A program made the position numbers and the translations under genes. From Cerrena zonata (taxonomy: Eukaryota; Basidiomycota; Agaricomycetes; Polyporales; Cerrenaceae): a stretch of DNA of 64,000 nt. A model generated the notes under the pieces. The model did not search any database and had not been told where the DNA came from. It worked only from the letters and a program-made list of their open reading frames with translations. The stretch's first letter is position 1. Every line of letters starts with the position of its first letter. Below are positions 47,723 through 60,184 of this stretch, one piece after another. The DNA lies in NCBI GenBank assembly GCA_038087015.1, contig JASBNA010000004.1, positions 1,116,001 to 1,180,000 on the forward strand, given 5' to 3'.

Positions 47723-47777
47723 ACCAACACGGTTGCCTTTTTTGGACATGGTGTCCGAAAAAGGCAACCATGTTGGT
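47723..47777. repeat. Near-perfect 55-bp inverted repeat
   Basis: Arms at 47723-47748 and 47752-47777 (26 nt each) are reverse complements at 24 of 26 positions, around a 3-nt centre TGG. The core arms read GGTTGCCTTTTTTGGACA and TGTCCGAAAAAGGCAACC, and the outer ends ACCAACA and TGTTGGT also match. It would form a long hairpin or cruciform. It lies about 50 bp upstream of the TATA box of the next gene. It is not a tRNA or a rho-independent terminator; it could be a MITE remnant or a regulatory palindrome. Confidence 0.85.
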
Positions 47778-47828
47778 TTAGAAGACGGTAAATTTCAGTC
47801 TCCTCCAGAAGTGGGCGCCACCAAAACA

Positions 47829-47835
47829 TATAAAG
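47829..47835 (+). promoter_or_regulatory. TATA box of the 48008 gene
   Basis: TATAAAG in ACATATAAAGGC, 173 bp before the ATG at 48008, followed by a CT-rich leader. Confidence 0.6.
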
Positions 47836-48007
47836 GCTGCAGCCCAACGAGAGGGGCCTTCCTATCATCTTTCTTCCCTTCTCCTCTCATCTCCCAATTG
47901 GCGACTAGCGTTATCCCCCCTTCTCCGCTTCACCGTGTCACTATCTTTATTACTCCTCTTCTAATAGGCTTCTACTCAACCTTGTTCCATTATACGCGCT
48001 GCCCGCT

Positions 48008-49800
48008 ATGCCTAACGTCGCAGCATTCTCTTCCTTTGCCGACGCGTTTGTATTCACTATGTATAAGGCGAGATGGCTGATACTTCAGAACGCCGTTACC
48101 CACTTTGACCTTTTCATCCCCAAACGCGAGCGACATTATCCGACACCTACCCATCCACATCCACGCTTCATCCCGCCGACGCCATCAATAGCCTGTCCCA
48201 ACGCTCAGCCATCGGATGCGACACGCATGCTCTGTCTCCTCATGTGTCTTTTTACTGCCATCCTCGGTGGCTTTGTCATTTGTCTGGCGCGACTTCGGAT
48301 GTTGGAGAAAACTTTCAATGATTTCAATCGTATCATTACTCTGGTGCAATATTATATGAACATTCCGAGGGTGCTTGGCGATGTTTGGTTCATGTTGGGC
48401 GACTTGGGCTTGCTCAAGGACTTGGTGCCGATTTTTTCTTGCGAGGTTAGTCTTACATCTCTGTCTGTCCTATGTTCCGTGATTAATTTTCGCTTTCTTC
48501 ATTAGAATCCCATGACGCTATTCCTTGAACTCATTTATACCAAGCCTACTCGGGTAAGTCGAGCATGGTAGTATCATGTCCTCGTGCAACCGCTAACTAG
48601 AAAATTAGAATTTGTTTGTCCCATCCACATATATACATCGAAGCTCAACCATCATGTATACGGACATTGCGACTAAACTCAGACTCCCCCGGCTTAGTGA
48701 TGGCGGTATGCTGGTCCCTCTGGTCAAACAATCTGTATGTCCATTGCCTCTCATGAATGTTTACCGTTCTCACTTTTTATTTCCAGGTCGCCCCGTGCGT
48801 CGTCTCGCCTCTTGGCCGAGCCCAGCTCTTCCTCGCGGATGCAATGCCCTCATCTCATGTAGTCGCTCGCTCGACTCCTCTCCTGATCGAGTATCAATAT
48901 CCCACCCTGGAAGAGGATGTGCTCCATTTCGTCGAGGACAACGATGATGTTGTGTTTGAGTTGGACATGACGTATGTAAAGTCGTATCGTACCATCCTCG
49001 ATCAGGTGGTCAGACAGGTTGAGTGCGACTCTGCAAACTTGGATGAAGTTCGATCCACCCTGAACATATATGGAGAACCCGTCCTTCTTCTTGACCTCAC
49101 ACTTCGCATCCCTACTCACGCCGTTAAACTTACGGTTGCGACACTTCCCGCACACGAAGGAATGGGTCATGGTATCTTTCGTCTACCATTTGGGAAGAAG
49201 GTTGCATTTGAAGTCGTGTCGCATAAAGTGGACATGTGCGCGCAATCCCAGCCTGAAACTCCCACTCCATCTGCCGAGGATGATTCTGCACGCTTCGAGT
49301 GGGTCGAAGAGGGTGCATGGGGCGTAGTGATCGAGGACGACGAGGACTTCTTAGATCTAGACGACGATACTGAGGACAGCGAGGACAAGACCGATGTCCT
49401 TGCAACACCATCCGTTCAGCACACCCCTTCGACTCATTCTGAACCATCCGCCTTCGGTCTTTTGGTAGAAGACAGTCCAGTCATTAGTACTGGCCGGCTT
49501 CCGGCCGTGGACGACGGTGAGTTATTTCATGTAATCTCTACGTTCAAATTTCTCATAGTTTCCATAGCTAAGGACGACAAACTAGGAAACAATCCTGGAC
49601 CTTCATCGTCGACCCCATCATCACCTACCCCGTCGTCATCTAAAGTCAACCAAGATCTTTCCTCAGAAGCTCCAACGGGCACAGGGGACGCAGCTGGATC
49701 TGCATCTCAACAGGAAAGGCTCATCGTCGACGACCGGGAACTCGACGATGATGTTACACCCCCGTCCTGGTCTGACACTCCGGTGAACGACAACGATTAA
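48008..49800 (+). CDS. Acidic-tailed one-TM protein, unknown function
   Basis: Five exons (48008-48445, 48506-48553, 48609-48734, 48787-49516, 49568-49800) fit in phase and give 524 aa. The N-terminus is Pro/His-rich, followed by one membrane helix (MLCLLMCLFTAILGGFVICL, about residues 76-95), then a cytosolic or lumenal helical stretch (LEKTFNDFNRIITLVQYY). The middle (PLGRAQLFLADAM onward) is a compact-looking domain without known motif. The last third is strongly acidic and Ser/Thr/Pro-rich (IEDDEDFLDLDDDTEDSED). I do not recognise a family. Topology and order suggest an anchored protein with a disordered tail. The fourth intron is 51 nt and has no stop, so retention would add 17 codons in frame. 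Confidence 0.7.
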
Positions 49801-51229
49801 CCATAGTTTTCAAAGGCTCATAATTTGTGAGTCTATCTTCGGTCTCATGTTTACCTATTTCTAAATGTGACTTTCTAGATTAATATTTATACTGGCTTCG
49901 CAGAATTCGGACACGTATTATATCCCCGTTGACATGGGCCGTGCGGTAGGCGCCATCGCACTCACCATTGTCGACCTATTTTTTCTCGTTTCATTTTCAT
50001 TTTGGCTTATGTACACTGAAACACACAAAGCTATAGAGCAGGATATACATGGACACGGACCTCGGGAACTCGTTAATACCGGAGCACGGAACTGACCTAT
50101 GGACCCCACGGACTCAGACTCGGATTCGGACTTGGACATCCTCTACTGGCTAGATACACTGTTGGCATCATTGAGAGCCTGATCAACTCCTCTTTGAACA
50201 GCTGTCAGTGTATCGAGGTGCCCAACCGTCGGACAATGGTAAGTTGTATTTTGCGCCGCAATCTTATAACCATTACTGATCATGACTTTACAGGAAACCT
50301 CCGGACATCGAACCTTTCACTACGGGACTTCATCACGGACATTACCAGGCCGGCCTTAAACCATTTGGGACATCAGCATCATACTATGCTCACTACCTAC
50401 GCTATCTATATGCTCATCGCTTGCGCTTTCTACGCTATCCTCGCATTTTGCATCTTGCACCTCGCATCGCATCGCTTCACGCTTTCCTCCGACCGACTTC
50501 GACTATCGTCGCTTTAGGCATTTTGCCATCTTTACCGCCTCTGCTCATCAACAACAGAGGTCCGCGTCATCTACGCGGGTTTTGCACCGTCTTCATGTGC
50601 TTTATCGCTTCCATCACCTTTACTGCTTCCAAGCTCTTGCTTTCGCCACTTATCGCTTTCGTCACTCATCGCTCTGCTCTCGAGCTCCACTTTGGCTCTC
50701 AAGCTTTCGCTACCCTCCCTATACGTTTCCGGCCGATTTTGGTGTTCTACGCCGTCCCACATCCTCAGTTGTCCTTCAAGGTCCTTCGTCAAGATGCTGT
50801 CCCCCAGGTCTACCGTTAACTCTCCGAAACCTATATCTGTGCCCTCCTATCGATCCTCCTCCAATCTAGGCGAAACGATGTGTTCCCACTGCCCTATAGT
50901 CCTCCGTCCATGTTGTCCTCTCTAATGCGTGTAAGTTTCAAGTATCCTGTTTCTTTATTTTGTTTTGTATCCTGGATCCATATGTGTGACTGGAAAAATG
51001 TGTCTGATTATTTTGTATCTTTGTATCTTTGGCTTCATATTGTATCGACTCGGATGTCTCATGTATCGTTTCCTGTTTGTGTTTTTTTTCAAAGGAATAG
51101 AATCTGTTAATACATACCTTACCTTGCTTAACATATTTCTCGAGACAATTACTCGGGTTGTTGAGAGACAAGTAAAGTATAGATCAGAACAAGATCAGAA
51201 TCATCGGATATGTAAAAATACAAGAACTT
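49801..51229. other. Intergenic, with an uncertain reading frame
   Basis: From about 50285 to 50819 (+) a frame stays open after a plausible acceptor at 50293 (GTAAGT...TTACAG, intron 50240-50293) and is very rich in Tyr, His, Leu and Arg (YYAHYLRYLYAHRLRFL). Overlapping frames are open too, because the DNA is a low-complexity CGCTT/CATCGC-like mixture. I cannot support a gene here. The right end is AT-rich 3' flank of rrp12. Confidence 0.35.
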
Positions 51230-54200
51230 TCATCGCTTTCCGGCAACACCAAGCTTATCTTTTCTGCCTTTCTTCTTTGCAGCTTGAGACAATGGAAGAT
51301 ATGCGTACGGATCGACGCCTCCCTTTTTAACATCACCTCCGGCTTTCTATAAATGGAAATAGCATTAACAAAGCATAATTTTGAAACAGATGGACAACGT
51401 ACCTTCGCTTTGAACTCATGCCCAAACTTAGCATCGGTCTTTCGTTTGGCTTTCTTGCCACTGGTAGCTTCTGCATCAACCATCTCAACATCTTCATCCT
51501 CGTTATCTCTCCTTCGTTTCTTGGTGTCCTTGTTGAACTTGACACGTCCATTGGGTCCTCTTGTGAAACCGTCAACGGAAGTGAGGCTCTCCCGGTACGC
51601 AGTACCAGCAACATCTTCTTCCATCTGTTCGTCTTCGTCACCTTTTTCGTCAATAACCATCTTGCCCGTGCCTTCGTCGATCTTGAAGCGGGCGGCATCT
51701 TCACCAGGTTTTCGGCGTTTCTTTCCGTTTGCATCTACAGATGCAAGAGTAAGGAGTATAGTTAGATTGATACTGGAAACAGTACACAGGGAGTCACAGG
51801 GTACTTACTCGTGATGCGAGAGGCAGCTCCCGCGAGCAGATCCATGGGCTCGTCGTCATCTACACGCAATCGAGCACCAGTATCTTTGCGCTTCCCACTA
51901 CGCTCTTGCTGAGCGGAAGGCTCGTCGTCAGAGTCGTCAAGTTCACTCTCACTGCCGTACAGAACATCCTCGAATGCATCACCCGCGGTCGGCTTGGCCT
52001 TCGGTTCCTTTGAAATAAGATTAGTTTCGACCACAAGTTTTGAAAGAGACCAAGACAAAATACCTCGTCATCATCGTCATCATTCTCAGTAGCACGAGCC
52101 TTCTTTCCTCTTAGCCCTATCCTTCCTCTTCTTGATGTTCAACAACACTTTTCTCGCATCGTCCTCAGCTGCACAGCTATAGACGTCTTCCCATCCGAAT
52201 CTTCGAATTGTGCGTTCAAAGATATGTCGAACCTTAGCCTTGAAGTGGTTCTTATGATCATGGGACCAACTGAGCAGGGCAGGGACGAGTTGCTTCAGGT
52301 GAGGACGGAGCAGCTCAACAGGCATTGTGTGGATGGCGAGTTTGACGTATCCGAGTGTGGATTTAACGATTTCTCGGTTGGCGGAGGAGAGGAAGACGAG
52401 GAGTGTTGAGAAGATTTCGGTGTGCATAGTGGGTGAGATGGCATCTAGAGAGTAGAGAGAATCATTAGAACAAAGAACGGTAATTAAACGTGACTTAATT
52501 TGACGGTACCTCTGAACTCGAATACCAATCTCGAGATAGCAGTGACACTGGCACTGATCATATGCGGCGAAGCACCAGCAAGACCACCAGCGACCATCGT
52601 CATATACTCTTCGATGCTTGCTTTTGCTGAAGAAACACCACATCAACAACAAAATAATTGAGGAAACTCTTTGGAAGCTCACCATCGGCAGGAGCTTCAG
52701 TATCAGCATCCTCCTCCATACCATCGACAAGACTCCTCTTTACAACACCGCCCTCGGTCATCTTCTTGCCCATAGCCACAATCAAGTCAAATGCGGCGTT
52801 GCGAGCTTTCTCAGAGGGTTCTTTCGTACCAAGGACAGCTTCTGGGATAAGGGAGGGGATCAAGTGCAGACTTGCAGGTGGGATACGGTTCATGAGAAGG
52901 GTGAGAAGGACAATACGGTCCTACAAAGTATAACATTGTTAAAATGGGTCGCTACGCTCAGGGGGTCGGGTGCTTACCTTCTTTGCAGCCGCTGCAAGCC
53001 CATCAACAACGGTATCCAGCCTCTTCAGGATATCTTCAACATTCACGTCTACCTTGTCACTTTCTACAAGCTTCGCGAGCACCTTATATCCTCGTTTCTG
53101 CACGGCATTATCTCTACTCTCTAATATGTCGCCGGTCAAGCAGATCTCGAATAAGGCGGTAGCATCACTAGAAGACAAGTAGGACAACATAAGGATGAGA
53201 AGGTCGAGTGCCATGGCAGTAACGTTCTCGGCTTCCTTGGCTGCAGGTGTACCATGAGCCTTCTGCGCCTTGTTAATGTTCTGCTTGAGTAGGGTGACGA
53301 GGTTACGATAAGCCTTGCCGATTTCCTGTTGATACCACGGAATTAGTAAAATGGTTTACAAGATTAAAGAGAATACTAACCTTTTCATCGGATATAGAAG
53401 CCCAAGCACTAATCACATCTCCGACCATACCCTGTCCATTCCGTCCAGCACTGGTAAACACATTGAATAGCACAGCTAACCAGCTTTCGCATTGTGTCCT
53501 CAGGAAAGCCACATTCTCAGCAGCCGCTTCTTGGCTGATGGGATCCGCACGTGCCGCCTCAGATAGTTTCGCGATACGTTCGCTATCTCCTGAGGCAAGC
53601 GCGACATTCGATTCGACCATTACACGAAGAGCCTTTAGGACCGGAGTTCGCAGATCGGGTTGGTTGTACAGTAGCTCAGAGAGGAGTTGGGAGAACTGTT
53701 GGGTCAAGGCATCCTTCAAGTCGGGAGTTCCGTAGCAGTACCCGTGAAGCCCTGACCAGACTTGATCGACAAGTACGCTCCACACTTTCGCTTCGGAGGA
53801 TCGACCCTCGGCATCGGCTTTGGCGTGGAGGTCGAACATGCGTTCCGTGAATGGGACAAAGTAAGAGACGAAGTAGGAAAGTGGTGAAGGGTGGGGTTGG
53901 GAGAGCATGGGGAGGAGGAATGCACGGGGTTCACGGCCTGCTTGTCTAGTAAAATCAGCATAGGAGTGATACCAGGTAGATTTGAACCAAACTTACCGAT
54001 CGGCGACGTCAAGATTGAGAGGTAATTCCCGTAAAAGGACTTCAGGACCAAGGACACTCATGGCAACGCTGAGAGTAGCGTCGGCGGTCTCCTTATATTC
54101 GAAGCTTTTCTGCACTCGCATCTCTGCAATTTTCTTGATCAAGGGCAACAGCAATTCCTCTGCCGCAGTGGGGGAGGTTCGTCCACTCGATCGGAACCGC

Positions 54201-55514
54201 AGATTTGAAATTAAAGAGGAAATGACAAGTAACAGTTCAGGAGTATATCGAGCAAATGCCAGCGAGTCAAAAGCCTTTTCTGTCTGAGAAATGATTCTCT
54301 TCAGTGTGGATTTACTTTCATTCGAATCCTTCTCCTTTGCCGCGGCAGAGACGAGAGAAGGCGTAAAGCACTCAGCCAACGAATCTAACGACTGGGCGAC
54401 GGCCTTCCGGACAGAAGTGTCCGTTGACTCCATGAACGGCCAAACCGCGTGCCAGACCTCCCAGAGTTTCTTGCTTGCAGCTTCCGCATCGACGTTGTGG
54501 TATGCAAACATGCCGTGACCGAGAACGCTCGCCCATGCAGAGATGAGGCTAGAGTCGGCCTTGAGAGGCTGAGAGGAGAGGATAGCGTCGATGATTTCGG
54601 GGAGACGATCTTGGATATTGTTAGTGGGGGATTCGACCGAGATCAGGAGGAGGTCGGCTAGAATGGAGTAGGCGGACTGAGAGAGGTAAGGGTTGCCTAG
54701 GCGTGGAAGTGTGAGGAGAGAAGAGGTGATGGTTGGTAGATGCTATTCAAATTGTTTAGACGCAAACAAATAGGTTGGAGACCTTTGAACTCACCGATGG
54801 GGGAAGTGATGGTAGGACGGGTCGGAGGAAAGCGAGGAGGTGGATTGCAGTTTCTGAACCTTCGTTGTCTGCTTTCTTGCCTTTAAATTTAGGCAAGCCT
54901 CCAGAAGTAACCTCGTTCAAAGCGGTCTTTATCCAGTCGACCACTCTTTCCGCATAGGGATGTTGCAAAGATGGCGGCGGAGGATTTGCCATGACATCTT
55001 TGACAATTTCTGCTGCTCTCTTACGCACCTTCGGTCTTGGGTCAAGGCACAAGTGCAATATTGATTCGAACGCTTGTCGAAGACCGTGTGTTTCTAATTG
55101 TGATCGATCGAGGGAACGAAGGACAGCTTCATACAGCGAGAGCTGCGAGCGTAATGGCGGTGCATGGGGAACCAATGCAGAGAATAGAGGTGCTGTGAGT
55201 GATAGAATGGTAGAAAGATGTGATCGAATAACAGGGTGTGGTACATATGGGCTCACGAGAGCGAGGAGGTAAAGTTCGGCAGGAAGGACATCACCATCGC
55301 CAAGTTCAGGACCCGAAGATCTAGCGGCCTGTAATGTGCTATCTAGAGTAGTGAGTAATGCAGCAAAGTAAGCGGTCGGAGTCTTCTGAGTATTTTGTTC
55401 TGTGAAGGTCGATTCCAGTGCGATCAAGAGTTTAGCAGGCGCTTTTTGGTGCGGAAGATTGGAGGAGGTATGGGGCCTAATTTTGGCCAAAGCTTCGTCA
55501 AGGTTGTCCGACAT
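51230..55514 (-). CDS. rrp12: Ribosomal RNA processing protein 12 (RRP12, NUC173 domain)
   Basis: RRP12 is a HEAT-repeat protein of pre-40S and 90S particles, needed for small-subunit maturation and export. The product of about 1,250 aa starts MSDNLDEALAKIRPHTSSNL and has many helical-repeat stretches (YLLALVSPYVPHPVIRSHLS, RKRAAEIVKDVMANPP, ELLRPHLKQLVPALLSWSHD, KVRHIFERTIRRFGWEDVY). Its C-terminus is acidic then basic with nuclear-import patches, and it ends YLPLSQAAKKKGRKDKLG. About twelve exons. At 52104-52106 (plus T run; minus AAA) the frame stops after KRKDRAKRK unless one A is removed. The next frame then reads KARATENDDDDDE and splices in phase to EPKAKPTAGDAFE. As RRP12 is essential in yeast, a sequence error is likely. 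It starts 254 bp from the divergent ctf4 gene. Confidence 0.92.
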
Positions 55515-55667
55515 TTTGTGATGTTTGTGTCCTGGATATGATCCCAATAGTGGGCAGGGAAAACCAGGAAATCTAAGCGGTAATGATACACGCGGATGAA
55601 GCAAAATGTATGCGAAACGCTCAAAATCTCATTTTGGATCTCGATCATGGGGTAACGCTGTGACGGT

Positions 55668-55690
55668 AACGCGACTGTGACAGTCGCGTT
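55668..55690. promoter_or_regulatory. Perfect 23-bp palindrome in the shared rrp12/ctf4 promoter
   Basis: Arms AACGCGACTGT (55668-55678) and ACAGTCGCGTT (55680-55690) are exact reverse complements around one G. Each arm contains ACGCGA, one base off the MluI cell-cycle box ACGCGT. The site lies in the 254 bp between the divergent starts of rrp12 and ctf4, after a direct repeat of GGTAACGC (about 55650 and 55665). Confidence 0.8.
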
Positions 55691-55693
55691 CTC

Positions 55694-55701
55694 GACGCGT
55701 C
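55694..55701. promoter_or_regulatory. MCB-type element GACGCGTC
   Basis: A perfect 8-bp palindrome with ACGCGT at 55695-55700, the consensus for MBF, which drives G1/S genes in yeasts. It sits 3 bp right of the 23-bp palindrome and 68 bp before the ctf4 ATG. That an orthologous factor uses it here is inference. Confidence 0.65.
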
Positions 55702-55768
55702 TTAATATTATTCACCGTGACACCAATACCTGGATCTCATTTCTCCTACTATCACCGTTAACCCAGAC

Positions 55769-58700
55769 ATGGCAGAAACGGCACTAATCAATTCTGCACA
55801 TAGACCAGGGCTTACCTGTCTTGCATTTGCGCGAGATGGATCGTGCGTAGTCTCACATAATGACATCCTCTTTTCTCATACCATTATGTTAGGCGTATCT
55901 ACACCGGAGGTTCTGACTCTCTGGTGCGCATATGGAAAACAAATTTAGGGGCAGACCAAGAACCGGACTCTGCTGTAGAAGCCATGGAGGCTATAACTAG
56001 TGTGACCACAGGAGTGAGTTGTTGTCATCACATTCCCTCCAGTCCCCGACACCAATCGTGTATAGAACGGTACCTGGTTCTCTGGCTCTGAAGACGCCGA
56101 CGTTCGTCAATACGACAAAGACAAAACCGAATCATGTGGCCTGATAACGACCGCTATCGGCGTGCCAATACGATGTGTTGCAGTCGAGCCAAATGGGAAA
56201 CGCATTGCAGTCACTTCCGAGTACGTCCCTCGAATTATAGTGCTTGAGATGTTCTTAAATGTTATGCAGTGAAACAACCGTGAAGGTTATAGACCTCAGT
56301 GATACAACAAGCATGGCAGTTTTAGATGGTCACAAGAAAGCCGTACGGCAAGCGACCTGGAGTCCATCAGGGTCCCACCTCGTACGTCCTTGCCCCAATA
56401 TAGTTATTCACTATCTCAAGCGATTCACAGACAACGTGTGGTGCAGACGGGAAGATCGTGGTCTGGGATGTTTCTGACAGCGAGATTAAGAAAGTTACAA
56501 CTATTGAAGGAATTATCCCGGAAGTCTACGACACCGAGTACGCAGAGCCAATTCATTTATCATACGTTACAAGCTTAACATTTGAATCAGGTCACCAGAT
56601 TTCTCACACGACTGCTCTGCTCTATGGCATAACTCAGGACAATATTTTATTGTTGCAACCCGCGCACATGGTGAGTATAATCCATTGAATAGAGCACCGT
56701 CACTCCGACTTATCATTACCAAAAAGAAATCATTGCTATTTCCCGCTCGACGTGGTCGAAATCGGCGACATTTTCTGACCCCTCATGTAGCGGAGCAACA
56801 ACAGCACTTGCTCTTTCTAATAATGGGGTTTATCTTGCATCAGCTTCTTCATCTGGAATCTTCATCTGGTCAACACAAACCCATAAGCTTCTGTTCAGGT
56901 ATCAAGGAGCAATTACTGCACCAATAACAAAACTTGCTTTTTCACCGTCTCAAAGTCTACTAGCGTGGACAGACACCGAAGGTACTTTGACACGATGGCC
57001 GAATCCCATTCCTTCGAGTAGTCCAGACCCTGTCAAAGCAGGTTCTACTTCTGCCTCAGTTGGTATTCCAAAAAAGAGAGCGAAGACACCGAATCTTTTT
57101 GGTGATGATGACGAGAAAGAGGATAATGGAAAGGACGGAGATGTTGCTATGGATGAGGAGGAGGATTACGACGCTGCAGTAGGAGACATAGACGATGACA
57201 ACTGGATTCTGGATGATATCGGTGGAGGATTACAAGAGGAAGACGAGGAGAAGCAATGGGGTGTCAAGGAGGGTGTCAGGGAAATGGGTAGGTGCTTCAA
57301 CGTTAAGATTCAGATGATTCTCCTACTAACGTTGCATAGTGAGTGTAACCAAGGCTCAGCCGCCCTTCCAGCCAGGTGCCACACCCATGGAGAACAAGAA
57401 GCGGTATCTTGGTGAGGTCTCCACTTGATATAATTATCTCAACTTACTGACCGGAGTCGTAGTGTACAACATGATCGGTGTTATCGAGGCCACAGACCAA
57501 GACACTCACCACATCGTCAACGTCGAGTTTCATGACCGATCAACAAGAAAGAGCTATCACTTTACTGACCACTTAAATACGATCTTGCTGCACTCGGTAC
57601 GCTCTTCCCTTCTATCCCTTGTAAGTCTCTACATTTAATAACCTTAAACAATACCGTCAGGTGAGCGAGGAGCACTCTATGCATGTCCCCCAGAAGCAGA
57701 CCACCCCGCACACATCCTCTATAAACCATACGGTACCTGGGCCACTCAATCCGAATGGCAATGTGAGCTTCCCAAAGGGGTCCGTGCAATCGGTTTAGCA
57801 GCAGGCGGTCCTCCTCCCACAAAATCTATGCGTCAACAGAATGACGTAGATATTCAAGGCAATGGAAACATTGTAGTCGCAACTAGTGATGGCGAGCTTG
57901 TGTTCCTGACAGGAGGTGGTGTCGAGAGACATGTCATGAGTCTGCCTGGCGATTTCGTTTCTATGGTCGCTGGGAGAGAGTGGGTGTTTGTGGTTACAAG
58001 GGATGGGAGTACGACTATGGACGGTAAGAAATATGTTACGACTCTATCTAAGTCAGGGGAATGCATTCTAATAGTTGTTGCGTTTTAGGTTCACAAAACT
58101 TGACAGGTCGTCTCATCAAATTCGATGATTTCTGTTTATTGCAAAGAGAACATTACCAGTGCCCAAGGGTCATACTCTGAAATGGGTTGGGATATCAGAA
58201 GAAGGAGTAAGACACGAGATATCTTCTAAGCGATTATAAAATTGTATCTCACAGATATTTATTCCTCCTTACCTAGGCACCACTAATCTACGATTCATCA
58301 GGCATCCTGAACGCACTTCCTCGCTTCCGAATCCCATTCGCTGCAACATGGACACGGGCTCTAAATACTAACATATTAGACCGTCGGGAAGGAAAACACG
58401 AGTCCTATTGGCCCGTCGGCGTGTCCGGAGAAACATTCATGTGTCTCATTCTCAAAGTAATTATTCTCGTTTCGATAGTACTCTATTTAATAACGTATTG
58501 GTGTTGTAGGGTCTACAAGAATACCCCGGTTTCCCGCGGCCTCTTATTCAAGAACTGCCTCTCAAACTTCCTTTCAAACGAACGGATCCAAAGGAAGGTC
58601 CATTGGAAGAGCAGTAAGTATCTCACCACTCAACGACGACTCAAGCTGACCATTGTCAAACCAGATTCGCTCGTGAAATAATGCTGTTAGACATTCTTCG

Positions 58701-60014
58701 TGATGGTCTAGATGAGGACGACCTAACTAACACCGACATCTCTCGTCGAGAGCTCGCTCTTGACAAAGTTCTCATTCAACTCATCCAATCTGCCTGCAAG
58801 AATGAACGATATACCCGTGCTCTAGATCTTGCGAAAATGCTCCATCATACTGCATCGTTTGACATGGCCATCAAGGTGGCTCAATTCTACCACTTGATAG
58901 GTCCTTCAAGAGAAGATGGAGGCGCTGAAGGACGATAGAGAGGATGGTCCAGATAGACTTGTGGAAGAACGTCAGAAACGAAGAGAACGGAAAGGACTTT
59001 TCGCGCCTGTGCCAGATAGCAAACCCTATTCTGCGTTCGCTGAATCGTCCAAACCGAAAGCATTCCAGGATTTTAGACCACCTCCAGCGATTCCTCGGCC
59101 AGGTTTAGAACGTGCTTCTGGGACATCCTCGAAGCTGGCATCATCACAAATAACTCGAGATAGCCAAATGGACGACGAACCGTCGTATGATTTTGGACCT
59201 CCTGAGGCTGAGATTGACGATTTCTCACAAGAAACTGTGGCATCTCCTGATGGGAAACGGAAACGTGCTGAAGAGGATGTTGAAAATGATGTCAAACGAC
59301 GAGCGGTAGGAGAGTCAATTAGTGATCTTAGACCCGGAGGTGCACAACCTCGTGAGTACCATTTGTGTATCTGCCCTATATACCTTTTTACTGAACACAT
59401 TGGCATATAGGGTCAAATCCCTTTTCACGGAAACCTGGAGCAATCGATAACCGCAATCCTTTTAATCGTAGTGCAGAGTCAAATAAATCCTTGCATAAGA
59501 GCGAAAGCTTCTTCAACAAAGTGGACGCGGCAGCAACGGAAAAACCTAAACGTAAGTATCACATTTTTCAACATGACCATGTTCGATTTAAATAATGATT
59601 TGAACAGGCAATGTACTAGCTAAGGGTAAATCCAAAGAGAAGAAAGACACAGCACCCCGTCAAACAACACTCTTCGGTCTCCCAGCTGTTGCCCCACCTG
59701 AGAAGAAAGTACCTGGGAAGAAGAAAAAGGCATCTGTGGCTGCGGAATCTGCGTCAAATCGTGCTTCAGCAGAGCCGAAGGCAACGGAGGAGAGCCAGGA
59801 TGTTGATGCAACTATGGTTGATTCTCAAGAGCAAGAAGCATCACAGGCACCTACAGAAATCGTCGAGGAGTCGCAAGAGGTGGGTAGCCATATTTCTCGA
59901 ACCTAGTACAAAGGGATGATCTGACAATACGGTTTCACTTAGACGAGAAGTGGTTCTGAACCTGTAGAATGGCCAGATTCACCTAGAGCAGGAAGCGTTG
60001 ATGTGGCCGCTTGA
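55769..60014 (+). CDS. ctf4: CTF4/MCL1/AND-1-type replisome adaptor
   Basis: CTF4 (Mcl1 in fission yeast) links the CMG helicase to DNA polymerase alpha and other factors at the fork. The N-terminal WD40 propeller is clear: [49 protein letters not shown] and [13 protein letters not shown]. The centre shows the family's SepB-like block ([78 protein letters not shown]). A helical tail follows ([20 protein letters not shown]). The basic tail has [13 protein letters not shown] and no HMG box, as in fungi. The whole is about 900 aa in ten or more exons. The frame slips by one base at 56600-56602, 57575-57577 and 58153-58154, each in a T or A run; each added base restores a known block. Likely sequence errors. 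Confidence 0.9.
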
Positions 60015-60184
60015 GCTTCAATACGGCCTTCGTTCTTCACCGATTGTATTAGTTTTTTGTATAGTATTTTCATTTTTTTAAATTGTGCATCCAATACGTG
60101 CTCCGAACTTAACCGTGATCGTGTCTTTGTTTGTTGCAGACTGACGTACAACTTTGGGAGCAACAGTATCAAAGATAGGCCGAC

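Noticed and set aside
50421..50819. 132-codon frame rich in Leu, Arg and His
   Set aside because: Overlapping frames are open for the same compositional reason; no start context or homologue-like pattern.
52086..52140. Programmed frameshift in rrp12
   Set aside because: No slippery heptamer or stimulatory structure seen, and similar slips in unrelated genes point to sequence error.
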